Shown here piece by piece: positions 17,013-25,500 of a stretch of DNA of 64,000 nt. How positions within the stretch are numbered: the stretch's first letter is position 1; each line of letters starts with the position of its first letter. The notes under the pieces are model-generated. The model searched no databases, had not been told where the DNA came from, and saw only the letters and a program-made list of their open reading frames with translations. The position numbers and the translations under genes are program-made. This stretch comes from Kitasatospora herbaricolor. Lineage in GTDB: Bacteria > Actinomycetota > Actinomycetes > Streptomycetales > Streptomycetaceae. The DNA lies in NCBI RefSeq assembly GCF_030813695.1, contig NZ_JAUSVA010000002.1, positions 7,029,501 through 7,093,500 on the forward strand, read 5' to 3'.

Positions 17013-18128
17013 ATGCGCCGCGTCGCGCCCGTGCTCGCACTGCTGCTCACGCTCGCCCCGGTGGCCGCCTGCGGACCTGACGACCCGCCCCGCGGCAGCG
17101 CGGCGCCGGCCCGGCCGCTTCCCACCGGAACCACGGCGACGTCGGCCTCCCCGACCGGCACGCCCCGGCCGGAGGGCGTGATCACGGTGGCCTTCGCCGG
17201 TGACGTCCACTTCGAGGGCCGGACCGAGAGCCGCCTGGCCGTCGCCGCGCCCGAGCACGCGCTGGGCCAGATCTCGCAGACCCTCTCCGAGGCCGACCTC
17301 GCCGTGCTCAACCTGGAGACCGCGATCACCGGCCGCGGCACGCCCGAGCCCAAGCTCTACACCTTCCGCACCTCGCCGAAGGCCCTGGACGCGCTGAAGG
17401 ACTCCGGCGTCGACGTCGTCTCGCTGGCCAACAACCACGCGGTGGACTACGGCGCCGACGGCCTGACCGACACCCTGGCCGCCAAGGACGCCTCGCCGAT
17501 CCCGGTGGTCGGTCTCGGCCGCAACGCCAAGGAGGCCTACGCCCCCTACCTGACGACCGTCCGCGGGGTGAAGGTCGCGGTGGTGGCCGCCAGTCAGGTC
17601 GAGGACCTCACCAACCAGAAGTGGCGGGCCGGCGCGACCAAGCCCGGCATAGCCTCGGCGCTGGACGTCCCGGCGCTGCTGAAGGCCGTCGAGCAGGCGA
17701 AGAAGCAGGCCCCCGTGGTGATCGTCTACCTGCACTGGGGGGACGAGGGCAAGGCCTGCCCGACCACCGCGCAGACCGGGATCGCCAAGAAGCTCGCCAC
17801 CGCCGGCGCCACCGCCGTGGTCGGCACCCACGCCCACACCATGCTGGGCTCAGGCATGCTCGGCAACACCTACGTCGGCTACGGCTTCGGCAACTTCCTC
17901 TGGTACGGCACCTCCGACTACCCGTTCTCCGACGAGACCGGGGTCACCACGCTGACCCTGACCGCGGCCGGCAAGGTCACCGGAGAGAGCTTCACCCCGG
18001 CGCTGGTGGACGACGCCGGGGTGCCGCAGCCGCAGACCGGCGTGGCCGCCACCGCCGCCCTCAAGCGCCGCGACGGCCTGCGCGGCTGCACCGGGCTGGC
18101 CGCCGCCCCGGTCGCCGCGACCCCTTAG
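17013..18128 (+). CDS. CapA family lipoprotein (metallophosphatase-like)
   Basis: A 371-residue secreted lipoprotein with signal peptide MRRVAPVLALLLTLAPVAAC and a lipobox ending in VAAC (Cys 20). After a Pro/Thr/Ala linker comes a calcineurin-like fold of the poly-gamma-glutamate synthesis CapA type: FAGDVHFEG, LNLETAITGRG, SLANNHAVDYGADGLTDT, YLHWGDEG, VGTHAHTMLGSG and YGFGNFLWYG. These motifs supply the Asp, Asn and His metal ligands of the family. No capBC genes are nearby, so polyglutamate synthesis is unlikely; the usual call in Streptomyces is CapA family protein of unknown substrate. GGGGGG lies six bases before the ATG, and a TAGTCT -10-like element is at 16973-16978. Confidence 0.9.
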   Translation: MRRVAPVLALLLTLAPVAACGPDDPPRGSAAPARPLPTGTTATSASPTGTPRPEGVITVAFAGDVHFEGRTESRLAVAAPEHALGQISQTLSEADLAVLNLETAITGRGTPEPKLYTFRTSPKALDALKDSGVDVVSLANNHAVDYGADGLTDTLAAKDASPIPVVGLGRNAKEAYAPYLTTVRGVKVAVVAASQVEDLTNQKWRAGATKPGIASALDVPALLKAVEQAKKQAPVVIVYLHWGDEGKACPTTAQTGIAKKLATAGATAVVGTHAHTMLGSGMLGNTYVGYGFGNFLWYGTSDYPFSDETGVTTLTLTAAGKVTGESFTPALVDDAGVPQPQTGVAATAALKRRDGLRGCTGLAAAPVAATP

Positions 18129-18159
18129 GGCGGCGGACCCGGGCGCGTACGGACGCGGT

Positions 18160-18230
18160 GGCTCAGGCCGTACGGGCGTGGTGGCGCTGGGTCGCTGCGG
18201 GCGGGGCCGGCGGCTCAGGCCGTACGGGCG
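18160..18230. repeat. 19-bp direct duplication at the end of the TetR gene
   Basis: GGCTCAGGCCGTACGGGCG occurs at 18160-18178 and again at 18212-18230. The second copy contains the TetR stop codon and the last codons; the first lies beyond it in the intergenic gap. The copies are 52 bp apart, suggesting a local tail duplication. Confidence 0.75.
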
Positions 18231-18937
18231 CGCAGGGCCCGGTCGAGCTGCCGGTCGAGCTCGGCGGGATCGGCTGGTCCGCGGACCAGCAGGGCCCGGT
18301 AGTAGAGCGGCGCGAGCAGGGCGTCCAGCAGGGCGGCGGCCTCCTCGCCATCGACGGCGGCCCGCGGGTCCAGCTCCGCCAGGCAGGCGCGGACCCGCTC
18401 GGTGTCCCGGGCGCGCAGTTCGCGCAGGAAGCCGTCGTGCAGCAGCTCCGCCGTCCGGGCGTTGAGCTGGGCGTGGCCGACGAGGGCCTGCAGCACCCGG
18501 CCGGCCGGCGCCTCGGCCAGGAAGGCCGCGAACCGGTGCAGGTAGCCCCGCAGCTCGGTGACCGTGTACCCGGCGCCCCCGGCCGGCTCCGGCCAGGCCA
18601 GCGCCTCCTCGGCGTCCAGCACCAGGTTGTCGTACAGGATGTCGACCTTGGACTTCCACCAGCGGTAGATCGTCTGTTTGGCGACACCGGCCCGGGCGGC
18701 GATGCCCTCGATGGTCAGGCCCTCGAAGCCGCGCTCCACCAGCAGGTCGTCGGCGGCGTTCAGGACGGCGAGGCGGGCGGCCTCGTTGCGGCGCGGCCCG
18801 CTGCTGGGCTGTTCGGCGGCGGCGGGGCCGGCCGGCCTGGTGGCGGCGATGGCGCTGGGGTCCTTCCGGGCGGCTGCGGGCCGGCCGTCACGCCGGTGGC
18901 GGGGGCCGTGATCGGCGCCCATCCTCTCACGGTGCAC
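18215..18937 (-). CDS. TetR family transcriptional regulator
   Basis: A 240-residue repressor. The HTH is RLAVLNAADDLLVERGFEGLTIEGIAARAGVAKQTIYRWWKSK, followed by a TetR ligand-binding domain (LYDNLVLDAEEALAWP). About 45 disordered residues precede the HTH. The GTG at 18937 has AGGAGG eight bases upstream, better than the ATG at 18922, which has no spacing to its SD. It lies 46 bp downstream of the MFS gene on the same strand and is probably co-transcribed with it. Two palindromes upstream of the MFS gene are its likely operators. Confidence 0.92.
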   Translation of the reverse strand: MHRERMGADHGPRHRRDGRPAAARKDPSAIAATRPAGPAAAEQPSSGPRRNEAARLAVLNAADDLLVERGFEGLTIEGIAARAGVAKQTIYRWWKSKVDILYDNLVLDAEEALAWPEPAGGAGYTVTELRGYLHRFAAFLAEAPAGRVLQALVGHAQLNARTAELLHDGFLRELRARDTERVRACLAELDPRAAVDGEEAAALLDALLAPLYYRALLVRGPADPAELDRQLDRALRARTA

Positions 18938-18983
18938 CGGGCCGGCCTCCTGGCGCGCCGGGTGCCGGGAGGCCGTGGGGCGC

Positions 18984-20222
18984 TCACCGGGCGGTCCGCC
19001 CGGCGCGCGGGAGGCCCACCGCGACACCGGCCGCGAGCAACGCGACCAGCCCGCTGAAGATCACCCCGGCGGTGCGCAGCCCGGCCAGCTGGATCAGCAC
19101 GCCGACGCCGATGACGGGCACCGAGAGCATCGAGTACAGGATCGCGAAGAAGGTGGAGACGGCCTCGCCGCGGCGCTGCGGCGGGGTGCCTTCGTTGATC
19201 ACGCCGAGACCGTTGCCGACCGCGATCCCGGTGGCCAGGCCGTTCACGGCGGCGCCCGCCACCAGGGGCGCGGCGGACTCGGCGAGCAGGGCGGTGGCGA
19301 TCAGGGCGGCGGCCAGCACCAGGCCGGCGCAGGCCATGGGCAGGGCCCGCCGCGGCGGCAGCACCCGGGTGGCGAACTGGCCGAGCGCGGTGCAGGTGAA
19401 GGCGAGAAAGACGACCAGTCCGGTCAGCGCGTGGTTGGTGAGGTGCAGGAGGCCGCCCAGGAAGAGGCCGGTGACGGCGGTGAGCACGCCGAGCACGGCG
19501 AAACCGGAGCCCGCGGTGAGCGCGGCCCGCAGGAAGGCGCCGCGGATCCCGGCCGGCACCCGCAGGGCCTGCAGGCGCAGGGTGGGACGGGTGCGCTCCC
19601 GCACGCTCTCCGGTACCAGGACGAGGGCGGGCAGGGCGGCGGCCAGCAGGATCAGCGTGACCGTCCAGGGCAGCCGCAGCGGCGAGCCGGCCCACTGGGC
19701 GAGCACGCCGGAGATCAGGGTGCCGGCGGCCAGGCCGCCCATGTTGGCGGCGATGGCGACGCTCTGGGCCCGGGCCCGGCCGTCCGGGGGCGCCAGGTCG
19801 AGCAGGGCGGCGGTGGCGCTGCCGGTGATCAGCGCGGCGGAGAGCCCGGACAGCACGCGGGCGGCCAGGATCCAGGCCAGGCCGTCGGCTGCCAGGAAGA
19901 GGCCGGCGGCGCCCGTGGCGAGCAGCAGGGCGACGGCGATCACCGGGCGGCGGCCGATCTCGTCGGAGAGCCGCCCGAGGACGAGCAGTCCGACGACCAC
20001 GCCCAGCGCGTAGACCGCGAAGATCACCGTGACCATCAGTGCGGAGAAGCCGAATTCCCGCTGGTAGAGCGGGTAGAGCGGGGTCGGCACGGTGGTGCCG
20101 GTCATGGTGGCCCAGAAGGCGTAGGCCAGGGCGGGCCGGGCCGCGGCGCCGGCGCGGAACCGCCCGCCGATGCGGTCACGGAGGCCGGTGCGGGCTCCGG
20201 GCGGGCTGTCGGTGGTGGTCAT
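18984..20222 (-). CDS. MFS transporter, TetR-linked
   Basis: A 412-residue twelve-helix MFS permease. The motif-A-like loop is GRLSDEIGRRPV and the start of the first helix is YAFWATMTGTTVPTPLYPLYQREFGFS, a pattern seen in actinobacterial drug-efflux MFS proteins. ATG has GAGGAG nine bases upstream. With its downstream TetR gene and the two operators in its promoter region, the arrangement suggests efflux induced by a ligand that the regulator binds (inference). Confidence 0.92.
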   Translation of the reverse strand: MTTTDSPPGARTGLRDRIGGRFRAGAAARPALAYAFWATMTGTTVPTPLYPLYQREFGFSALMVTVIFAVYALGVVVGLLVLGRLSDEIGRRPVIAVALLLATGAAGLFLAADGLAWILAARVLSGLSAALITGSATAALLDLAPPDGRARAQSVAIAANMGGLAAGTLISGVLAQWAGSPLRLPWTVTLILLAAALPALVLVPESVRERTRPTLRLQALRVPAGIRGAFLRAALTAGSGFAVLGVLTAVTGLFLGGLLHLTNHALTGLVVFLAFTCTALGQFATRVLPPRRALPMACAGLVLAAALIATALLAESAAPLVAGAAVNGLATGIAVGNGLGVINEGTPPQRRGEAVSTFFAILYSMLSVPVIGVGVLIQLAGLRTAGVIFSGLVALLAAGVAVGLPRAGRTAR

Positions 20223-20240
20223 CCGGGCGACTCCTCAAGC

Positions 20241-20293
20241 TGGACGCAACGGTGCGTTGCGCCAGAAGCTAACACTGGACGCAACGTTGCGTC
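20241..20293. promoter_or_regulatory. two TetR operators upstream of the MFS-tetR operon
   Basis: Two copies of TGGACGCAACGNTGCGT lie 35 bp apart (20241-20257 and 20276-20292). The second is part of a perfect 16-bp palindrome GACGCAACGTTGCGTC (20278-20293). The first has CGCAAC/GTTGCG arms (20245-20250, 20256-20261). They sit 19 to 71 bp upstream of the MFS start, as expected for TetR autoregulation. Confidence 0.7.
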
Positions 20294-20445
20294 TACCTTT
20301 GTTCCGCTCCGCCCGGCACCCTGCCGGACGCCGGCCGGACCGCACCCGCCCGCCCTGTCCAGCCTCGCGCGTACCGGCCGACGCCGCCGCCCGGATGTGG
20401 TCTGCTGGAAGGCAGGAGTCCCGCCGCACCCCGGGAGGAACGCCC

Positions 20446-21567
20446 GTGCCGCACCGTCGCCGCACCGGACCGGCCCGCGCCGCCGCCCTGCTGGCCGCCG
20501 CGCTGCTGCCGGCGGCCACGGCCTGCACCGGGCTCAGCCCGGCCCCCGTCACCAACCCGGGTGCCACCGACGCCGTCCAGGTGCGCGCCACCGTCGCGCA
20601 GGACCTCGACACCCCCTGGGGCATCGCGCTGCTCCCCGGCGGCGACCTGCTGGTCGGCTCCCGGGACACCGGCCGGATCGCCCGGATCGCCGCCGCCGGC
20701 GGCGCGAAGACCGACCTCGGGGCCGTCCCCGGCGTGGCGGCCGGCGGCGAGGGCGGCCTGCTCGGCCTCGCCCTGTCGCCGTCCTACGCCACCGACCACC
20801 TGGTCTACGCGTACCTCACCACCGCCACCGACAACCGCATCGTCCGCCTCCGGTACGACCCCGCCGGGCCGGCCGGCGGCCAGCTCGGCGCCCCGCAGGA
20901 GATCCTGACCGGCATCCCCAAGGGCACCTACCACGACGGCGGCCGGATCGCCTTCGGCCCGGACGGCATGCTGTACGCGGGGGCCGGCGACAGCGGCCAG
21001 GGTGGGGCGATCGCCCAGGACACCGGCTCGCTCGGCGGCAAGATCCTCCGGATGACGCCCGAGGGCGCCCCCGCCCCCGGCAACCCCTTCCCCGGGTCGG
21101 TGGTCTACTCCTACGGCCACCGCAACGTCCAAGGGCTCGCCTGGGATCCCCAAGGGCGGCTCTGGGCCTCGGAGTTCGGCCAGAACACCTGGGACGAGCT
21201 GAACCTGATCCGGCCCGGCGGCAACTACGGTTGGCCGGTCGTCGAGGGCACCGGCAACCGCGAGGGCTTCGTCGACCCCGTCGTCACCTGGCACACCGAC
21301 GCGGCCTCCCCGAGCGGCATCGCCTACGCCGACGGCGCGATCTGGATGGCCGCCCTGCGCGGAACCCGGCTCTGGCGGATCCCGCTCTCCGGCACCACCA
21401 CCGCCGCGCCGCCGCAGGAGTTCCTGAACGGCGCCTACGGCCGGCTGCGCACCGTCCTCACCGACGGGGACGGCACCCTGCTGCTCAGCACCAGCAACAC
21501 CGACGGGCGCGGCGACGTACGGCCCGGCGACGACCGCGTCCTGCGCCTGCGGGTGCAAGCCCCCTGA
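20446..21567 (+). CDS. PQQ-dependent sugar dehydrogenase-like (glucose/sorbosone dehydrogenase) lipoprotein
   Basis: A 373-residue secreted beta-propeller protein of the GSDH family. A basic start and hydrophobic segment (ALLAAALLPAATAC) end in a likely lipobox Cys at about residue 27. Family motifs are LDTPWGIALLPGGDLLVGSRDTGRI, GGEGGLLGLALSP, DGGRIAFGPDGMLYAGAGD, YSYGHRNVQGLAWDPQGRLWASEFG and NYGWPVVEG. The conserved catalytic His would lie in HRNVQG. The GTG is preceded by GGGAGGAA. Most streptomycete members have no proven substrate and cofactor use is untested. Confidence 0.92.
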   Translation: MPHRRRTGPARAAALLAAALLPAATACTGLSPAPVTNPGATDAVQVRATVAQDLDTPWGIALLPGGDLLVGSRDTGRIARIAAAGGAKTDLGAVPGVAAGGEGGLLGLALSPSYATDHLVYAYLTTATDNRIVRLRYDPAGPAGGQLGAPQEILTGIPKGTYHDGGRIAFGPDGMLYAGAGDSGQGGAIAQDTGSLGGKILRMTPEGAPAPGNPFPGSVVYSYGHRNVQGLAWDPQGRLWASEFGQNTWDELNLIRPGGNYGWPVVEGTGNREGFVDPVVTWHTDAASPSGIAYADGAIWMAALRGTRLWRIPLSGTTTAAPPQEFLNGAYGRLRTVLTDGDGTLLLSTSNTDGRGDVRPGDDRVLRLRVQAP

Positions 21568-21675
21568 CCTGCCCGGCCGCCACCGGCCGCCCGATCCGGG
21601 ACCTGGCCGACCCGTTGTCAGTACGCCCCGCTACGTTCCTCCCATCACACACCAGCAGCTGGGAGGAGCGCGGCC

Positions 21676-22536
21676 GTGGCATGGGTTCAAGCGGGGGCGG
21701 GCGGCTATGAAGTCGCGCTGGACGCCGAGGGGAAGGTGATCTGCCGCAACGCGGCGGGCCGCCTGTTGAAAGCCGTCCCGCCCAAGCTCGGTGACGATCC
21801 GGTCGTCACCGGACTGCGCCAGCTCACCGAGTGGCTCACCGCGCACCGGGCCGGCTGCCTGGCCGACGTGGAGCGCTGGATGGTCCGCTCGCTGCCGGTG
21901 CCGGCCGCGGTCGTCACCGCCGTCTGGGCCGACGAGGCCTGGCAGGAGGTGCTCCGCGACCTCGTGGTGACCGGCGCGGACGGCGAGGTCGCGGGGTTCC
22001 TGCGCGGCGCCGACCCCGAGCGCGGCCTCGGCCTGGTCGACCTGGACGGCGACACCGTCCGGCTGACCGCCGCCGAGATCCGCATACCGCACCCCGTCCT
22101 GCTCGAAGACCTCGACGACCTGCGGGAGTTCGCCGTCGAGCTCGGTGTCGACCAGCAGGTCCAGCAGCTCTACCGCGAGGTGTGGCACCGCCCGCTGGGC
22201 CAGGACCTCACCGCCACCTCCGTCGACACCTACGCCGGCGGCCGCTACAAGGAGCTGCGCGAACTCCTCGGCCGCTGCGCGCGGCTGGGCTACCGGGTGC
22301 GCGGCGGCTGCGCCGTCGTCCCGGTGGTCGAGGCCGGCCGGCAGCTGGAGGCCCGGCTCTGGGTCGGCGACTACTACGAGTACGACGCCTGCGAGACCGG
22401 GTCGCTCAGCTGGACCGGCACCGACGGCAGGACCCTGCCGGTCGGCGAGGTCGGTCCGGTGGCCTGGTCGGAGGGCATGCGGATGGCAGCCGGGCTGTAC
22501 GCCGGGCGCACGATCGAAGGGGAGGAGACGGCATGA
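21676..22536 (+). CDS. DUF4132 domain protein, first gene of the MoxR-VWA operon
   Basis: A 286-residue protein that matches the C-terminal DUF4132 domain of the much larger E. coli MolR/YehI proteins as I remember it. The shared features are a tryptophan in the W-x-x-x-L-x-x-L core (WADEAWQEVLRDLVV, residues 95-110), a V-x-L-x(4)-I-x-I-x-HP turn (VRLTAAEIRIPHPVLL, 131-146), and a segment in the position of their Q-F-x-Q-L motif (DQQVQQLYREVW). A WVGDYYEYD block follows. GTG start with GGGAGGAG upstream. The stop overlaps the next ATG by four bases. Function is unknown; the context suggests it works with the MoxR/VWA pair. Confidence 0.75.
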   Translation: MAWVQAGAGGYEVALDAEGKVICRNAAGRLLKAVPPKLGDDPVVTGLRQLTEWLTAHRAGCLADVERWMVRSLPVPAAVVTAVWADEAWQEVLRDLVVTGADGEVAGFLRGADPERGLGLVDLDGDTVRLTAAEIRIPHPVLLEDLDDLREFAVELGVDQQVQQLYREVWHRPLGQDLTATSVDTYAGGRYKELRELLGRCARLGYRVRGGCAVVPVVEAGRQLEARLWVGDYYEYDACETGSLSWTGTDGRTLPVGEVGPVAWSEGMRMAAGLYAGRTIEGEETA

Positions 22537-25500
22537 GCGCCGATCACAGCGGGACGAGCGGGTACGAGGGGCTGCTCGAAGCCGGGGCCGTGCTGCCCGC
22601 GGGCACCCTGGCGGGAGCGGGCCGGCCCGGCAGCGCCGCCGACGTCCTCACCGCCCGCAGCTACGCCCACCCCGTCCTCGGCGAGCGGCGCGTGGTGCGC
22701 CTGGTGCCCGCGATGCTCGGCCCCGCCGAGGACCTCGCCGCCGACTTCCTGGGCCTCGCCCCGGCGGCCGCCCCGGTCGAGGTCGGCGAGGTCCGCCAGG
22801 AGGCGCTCGGCTTCCCCGCCTGGGCCCTCGTCCACGACCCGGCCAACGGCCACCACGCGCTCGCCCTGGTCAAGGAGATGGAGCGGCTCGCCCGGCAGGC
22901 CAAGTCCAAGCCGGGCAACGCCAAGGAGGGCTTCGAGGCGCTCGCCGTCCGGCTCGGCCGCGCGGTGCCGCAGTTCCTGCCGACCTACTGCGAGGAGGTC
23001 GGCCGGATCTTCCTGGAGCAGGGCAACCAGACCTACGCCGGCACCTTCTTCGGCAAGGCCCGCGAGGCCGAGCGCACCCACGGCCTGGAGATCGACGAGG
23101 AGCGCCTGCGCGCCGTCTTCCTGGAGTTCGCGCTGGCCGGAGCCCTCACCGTCAAGGCGCTCCGCCAGTACGTCAAGGAGCTCGCCGGCCGGCTCGACCC
23201 CGGCACCGCCTGGCAGCGCTTCCGCCAGCTGTGCACCGAGCGCTCGGCGGCCGGCATGGCCCCGTACGCCGGTGTCGCCGAGGACGCCCGCTCGCTGATC
23301 AGGGCCGCCGGCCTCGACCGCGCCGAGCACGAGCAGGCCCTGCTCGCCGAACTCCTCGCCTCGCCCGCCGTCGACCGCGCCCCCGGCGCCTTCTGGAAGT
23401 CCTGGCACGGCGCGCTGATCGAGCTCGCCAGACGGGACGAGGCCGTCCGCGCCCGGCTGCTGGAGATCCTGCCCAACCCCTCCGGCTCCGAGGACAAGGG
23501 CGAGGGCGACCGCGCCTGGCTCGCCGTCCTCGCCGAGAGCGGCGCCGAACAACTGCTCACCGGTCCCCGCCCGGCCGGCGCCGAGCCCGCCGCCGCCTGG
23601 CTCCAGCGCTGGTCGGCCCACCTCGGCCGCGGCTGGCGCACCCGCGAATCCTGCGCCGCCACCGTCGCCCTGGCCGGCCGGATGGCCGAGCGCCTGCGCG
23701 CCGACGGCGTCCCCGTCGACCTGCTGGCCGACCGGCGCCGCCGCAGCGCCACCGAACTCAACCTGCTGGACCTGCTGCTCGCCGAGCGGGTGCCCGTCGC
23801 CGCACCGCCCGAGGACCTCAGCCTCGACCTGAGCGGCTGGGTGAGCGCCGGCGGCCCCGGGCGCCGTGACCTCGCCGCCGTCGCCGCCGACCCCCGGCTG
23901 CGCCCGGCCCTCAAGGCCGCCACCCCCGGCGTGTGGACCGGACGCACCGACACCGACGCCGGCCGGGCCGTGGCGAGCGCGCCGGTGCTGCGCGAACTCT
24001 TCGTCGAATGGGCCGACGACCGCGCCGACGAACTGCTCGCCGCCCGCGGCCTGACCGGCGCCCAGGACCTGCTGCTCGCCCTGCGCCCGCACCAGGGCGC
24101 CCTGACGGCCGCCAACCCGGCCGCCGCCGAGCGGATCGCCGGCCTCGACGTCGCCGCCCTGCTCGGCCGCGCCCTGCGCACCGGCATCGCCGACGAACTC
24201 GGCTGGCCCGCCCTCGACGAGGGCCTGCGCCTGCTCGGTGTGGAGGAGAGCGCCGTCCCCGGCCTCGGCAAGGGCAAGGCCGGCCTGGAGGGCCTGCTGA
24301 TCGACAACGCCTGGCCGCAGCTGATCCTGGCCCGCGGCGACAAGGCCGTGGTGGTAGGCCCGCAGGGCGTCCTGCTGGAGCACCAGTTGCGCGTCCCGGA
24401 CAAGCTGGAGCACTGGCAGCGCCCGCGCTTCCGTTACACCGACGGTGAGTTGCTGGTCGTCTGGTACCACGAGGGCAAGCAGCGCGCCTACTGGTCCAAC
24501 CGGCCCGCCGAGGTCTTCCACCTCGAAGGTGAATGGATCTCCGGCTACTACCACGGCGGCGGCGACATCGCGCCGGCCTCCGTCCCGCTGCCCGGCGGCG
24601 GCCGGGCCAGCGGCGGCCGCGCCCTGCACGCCGGGGACACCGTCCTGCCCACCGAGGAGCGGCTGTTCAGCGACGGCACCGGCTACTGGACCGTCCGGCG
24701 CGCCGCCGGGCGGACCGTCCTGACCGAGCACGACCCGGCCACCGGCGCGGCCGGCCGCGACTCGCTGCCGCCGCTGTTCGCCGCCGGCGAGTCGGCCGGC
24801 GAACTCCAGCCCGCGCAGTCCCGGCTGTTCCCGCTGCAGCCCGGCCTGGAGGACACCCCGCTCGGCACCGACGGCACCGTCCTCGGCAGCTGGGTCCGCA
24901 CCACCGCCGAACGGCTCACCGTCACCGGCCCGGACGGCCGCACCGCCGTGCTGCCCGGCCGGGGCAGCCGCCTCACCCGCCCCCCGGTCGGCCTGCTGCG
25001 GCTGCCCGCCGAGGCCGAGGCGCTGCTCGTCGAGGAGTCCGACGGCCTCTCGCTCAGCCTCCCCGACGGCGGCGCGACCCGCGCCGACCGGACGACCGAA
25101 CTCAAGCCCGGCAAGCCCGGCGGCCTGGCCGCGGCCGGCACCGCGCTCGTCCCGCCGGCCGACCACTGGCACGCCCTGCGCCCGCGTGACGAGCAGTCCT
25201 CCAAGGCCCTGCGCCGGGTCACCGACGCCCAGGCCGCCGAACTCATCGACGCGGCCTGGCCGGTGAACCTCGAACCGGTGGCCGAGAAGGACCAGCGCTG
25301 GCTCACCGTGCAGGGCGTGCGGCGCCCGCTCGCCACCGAGAAGCGCGCCCGGTCGCGGGTGCCCGTGACGGCGGTCGCCGCCGTCCTGCCCGAGATCGGC
25401 CACCCGCTGCTGGCGGCCGGCGTGGCCGGCCTCGCCCGGATCGCCACCGACACCCTGGAGCGGGCCGCCCGCTTCGTCCCGCAGCCCGAGGCCGAGGCCC

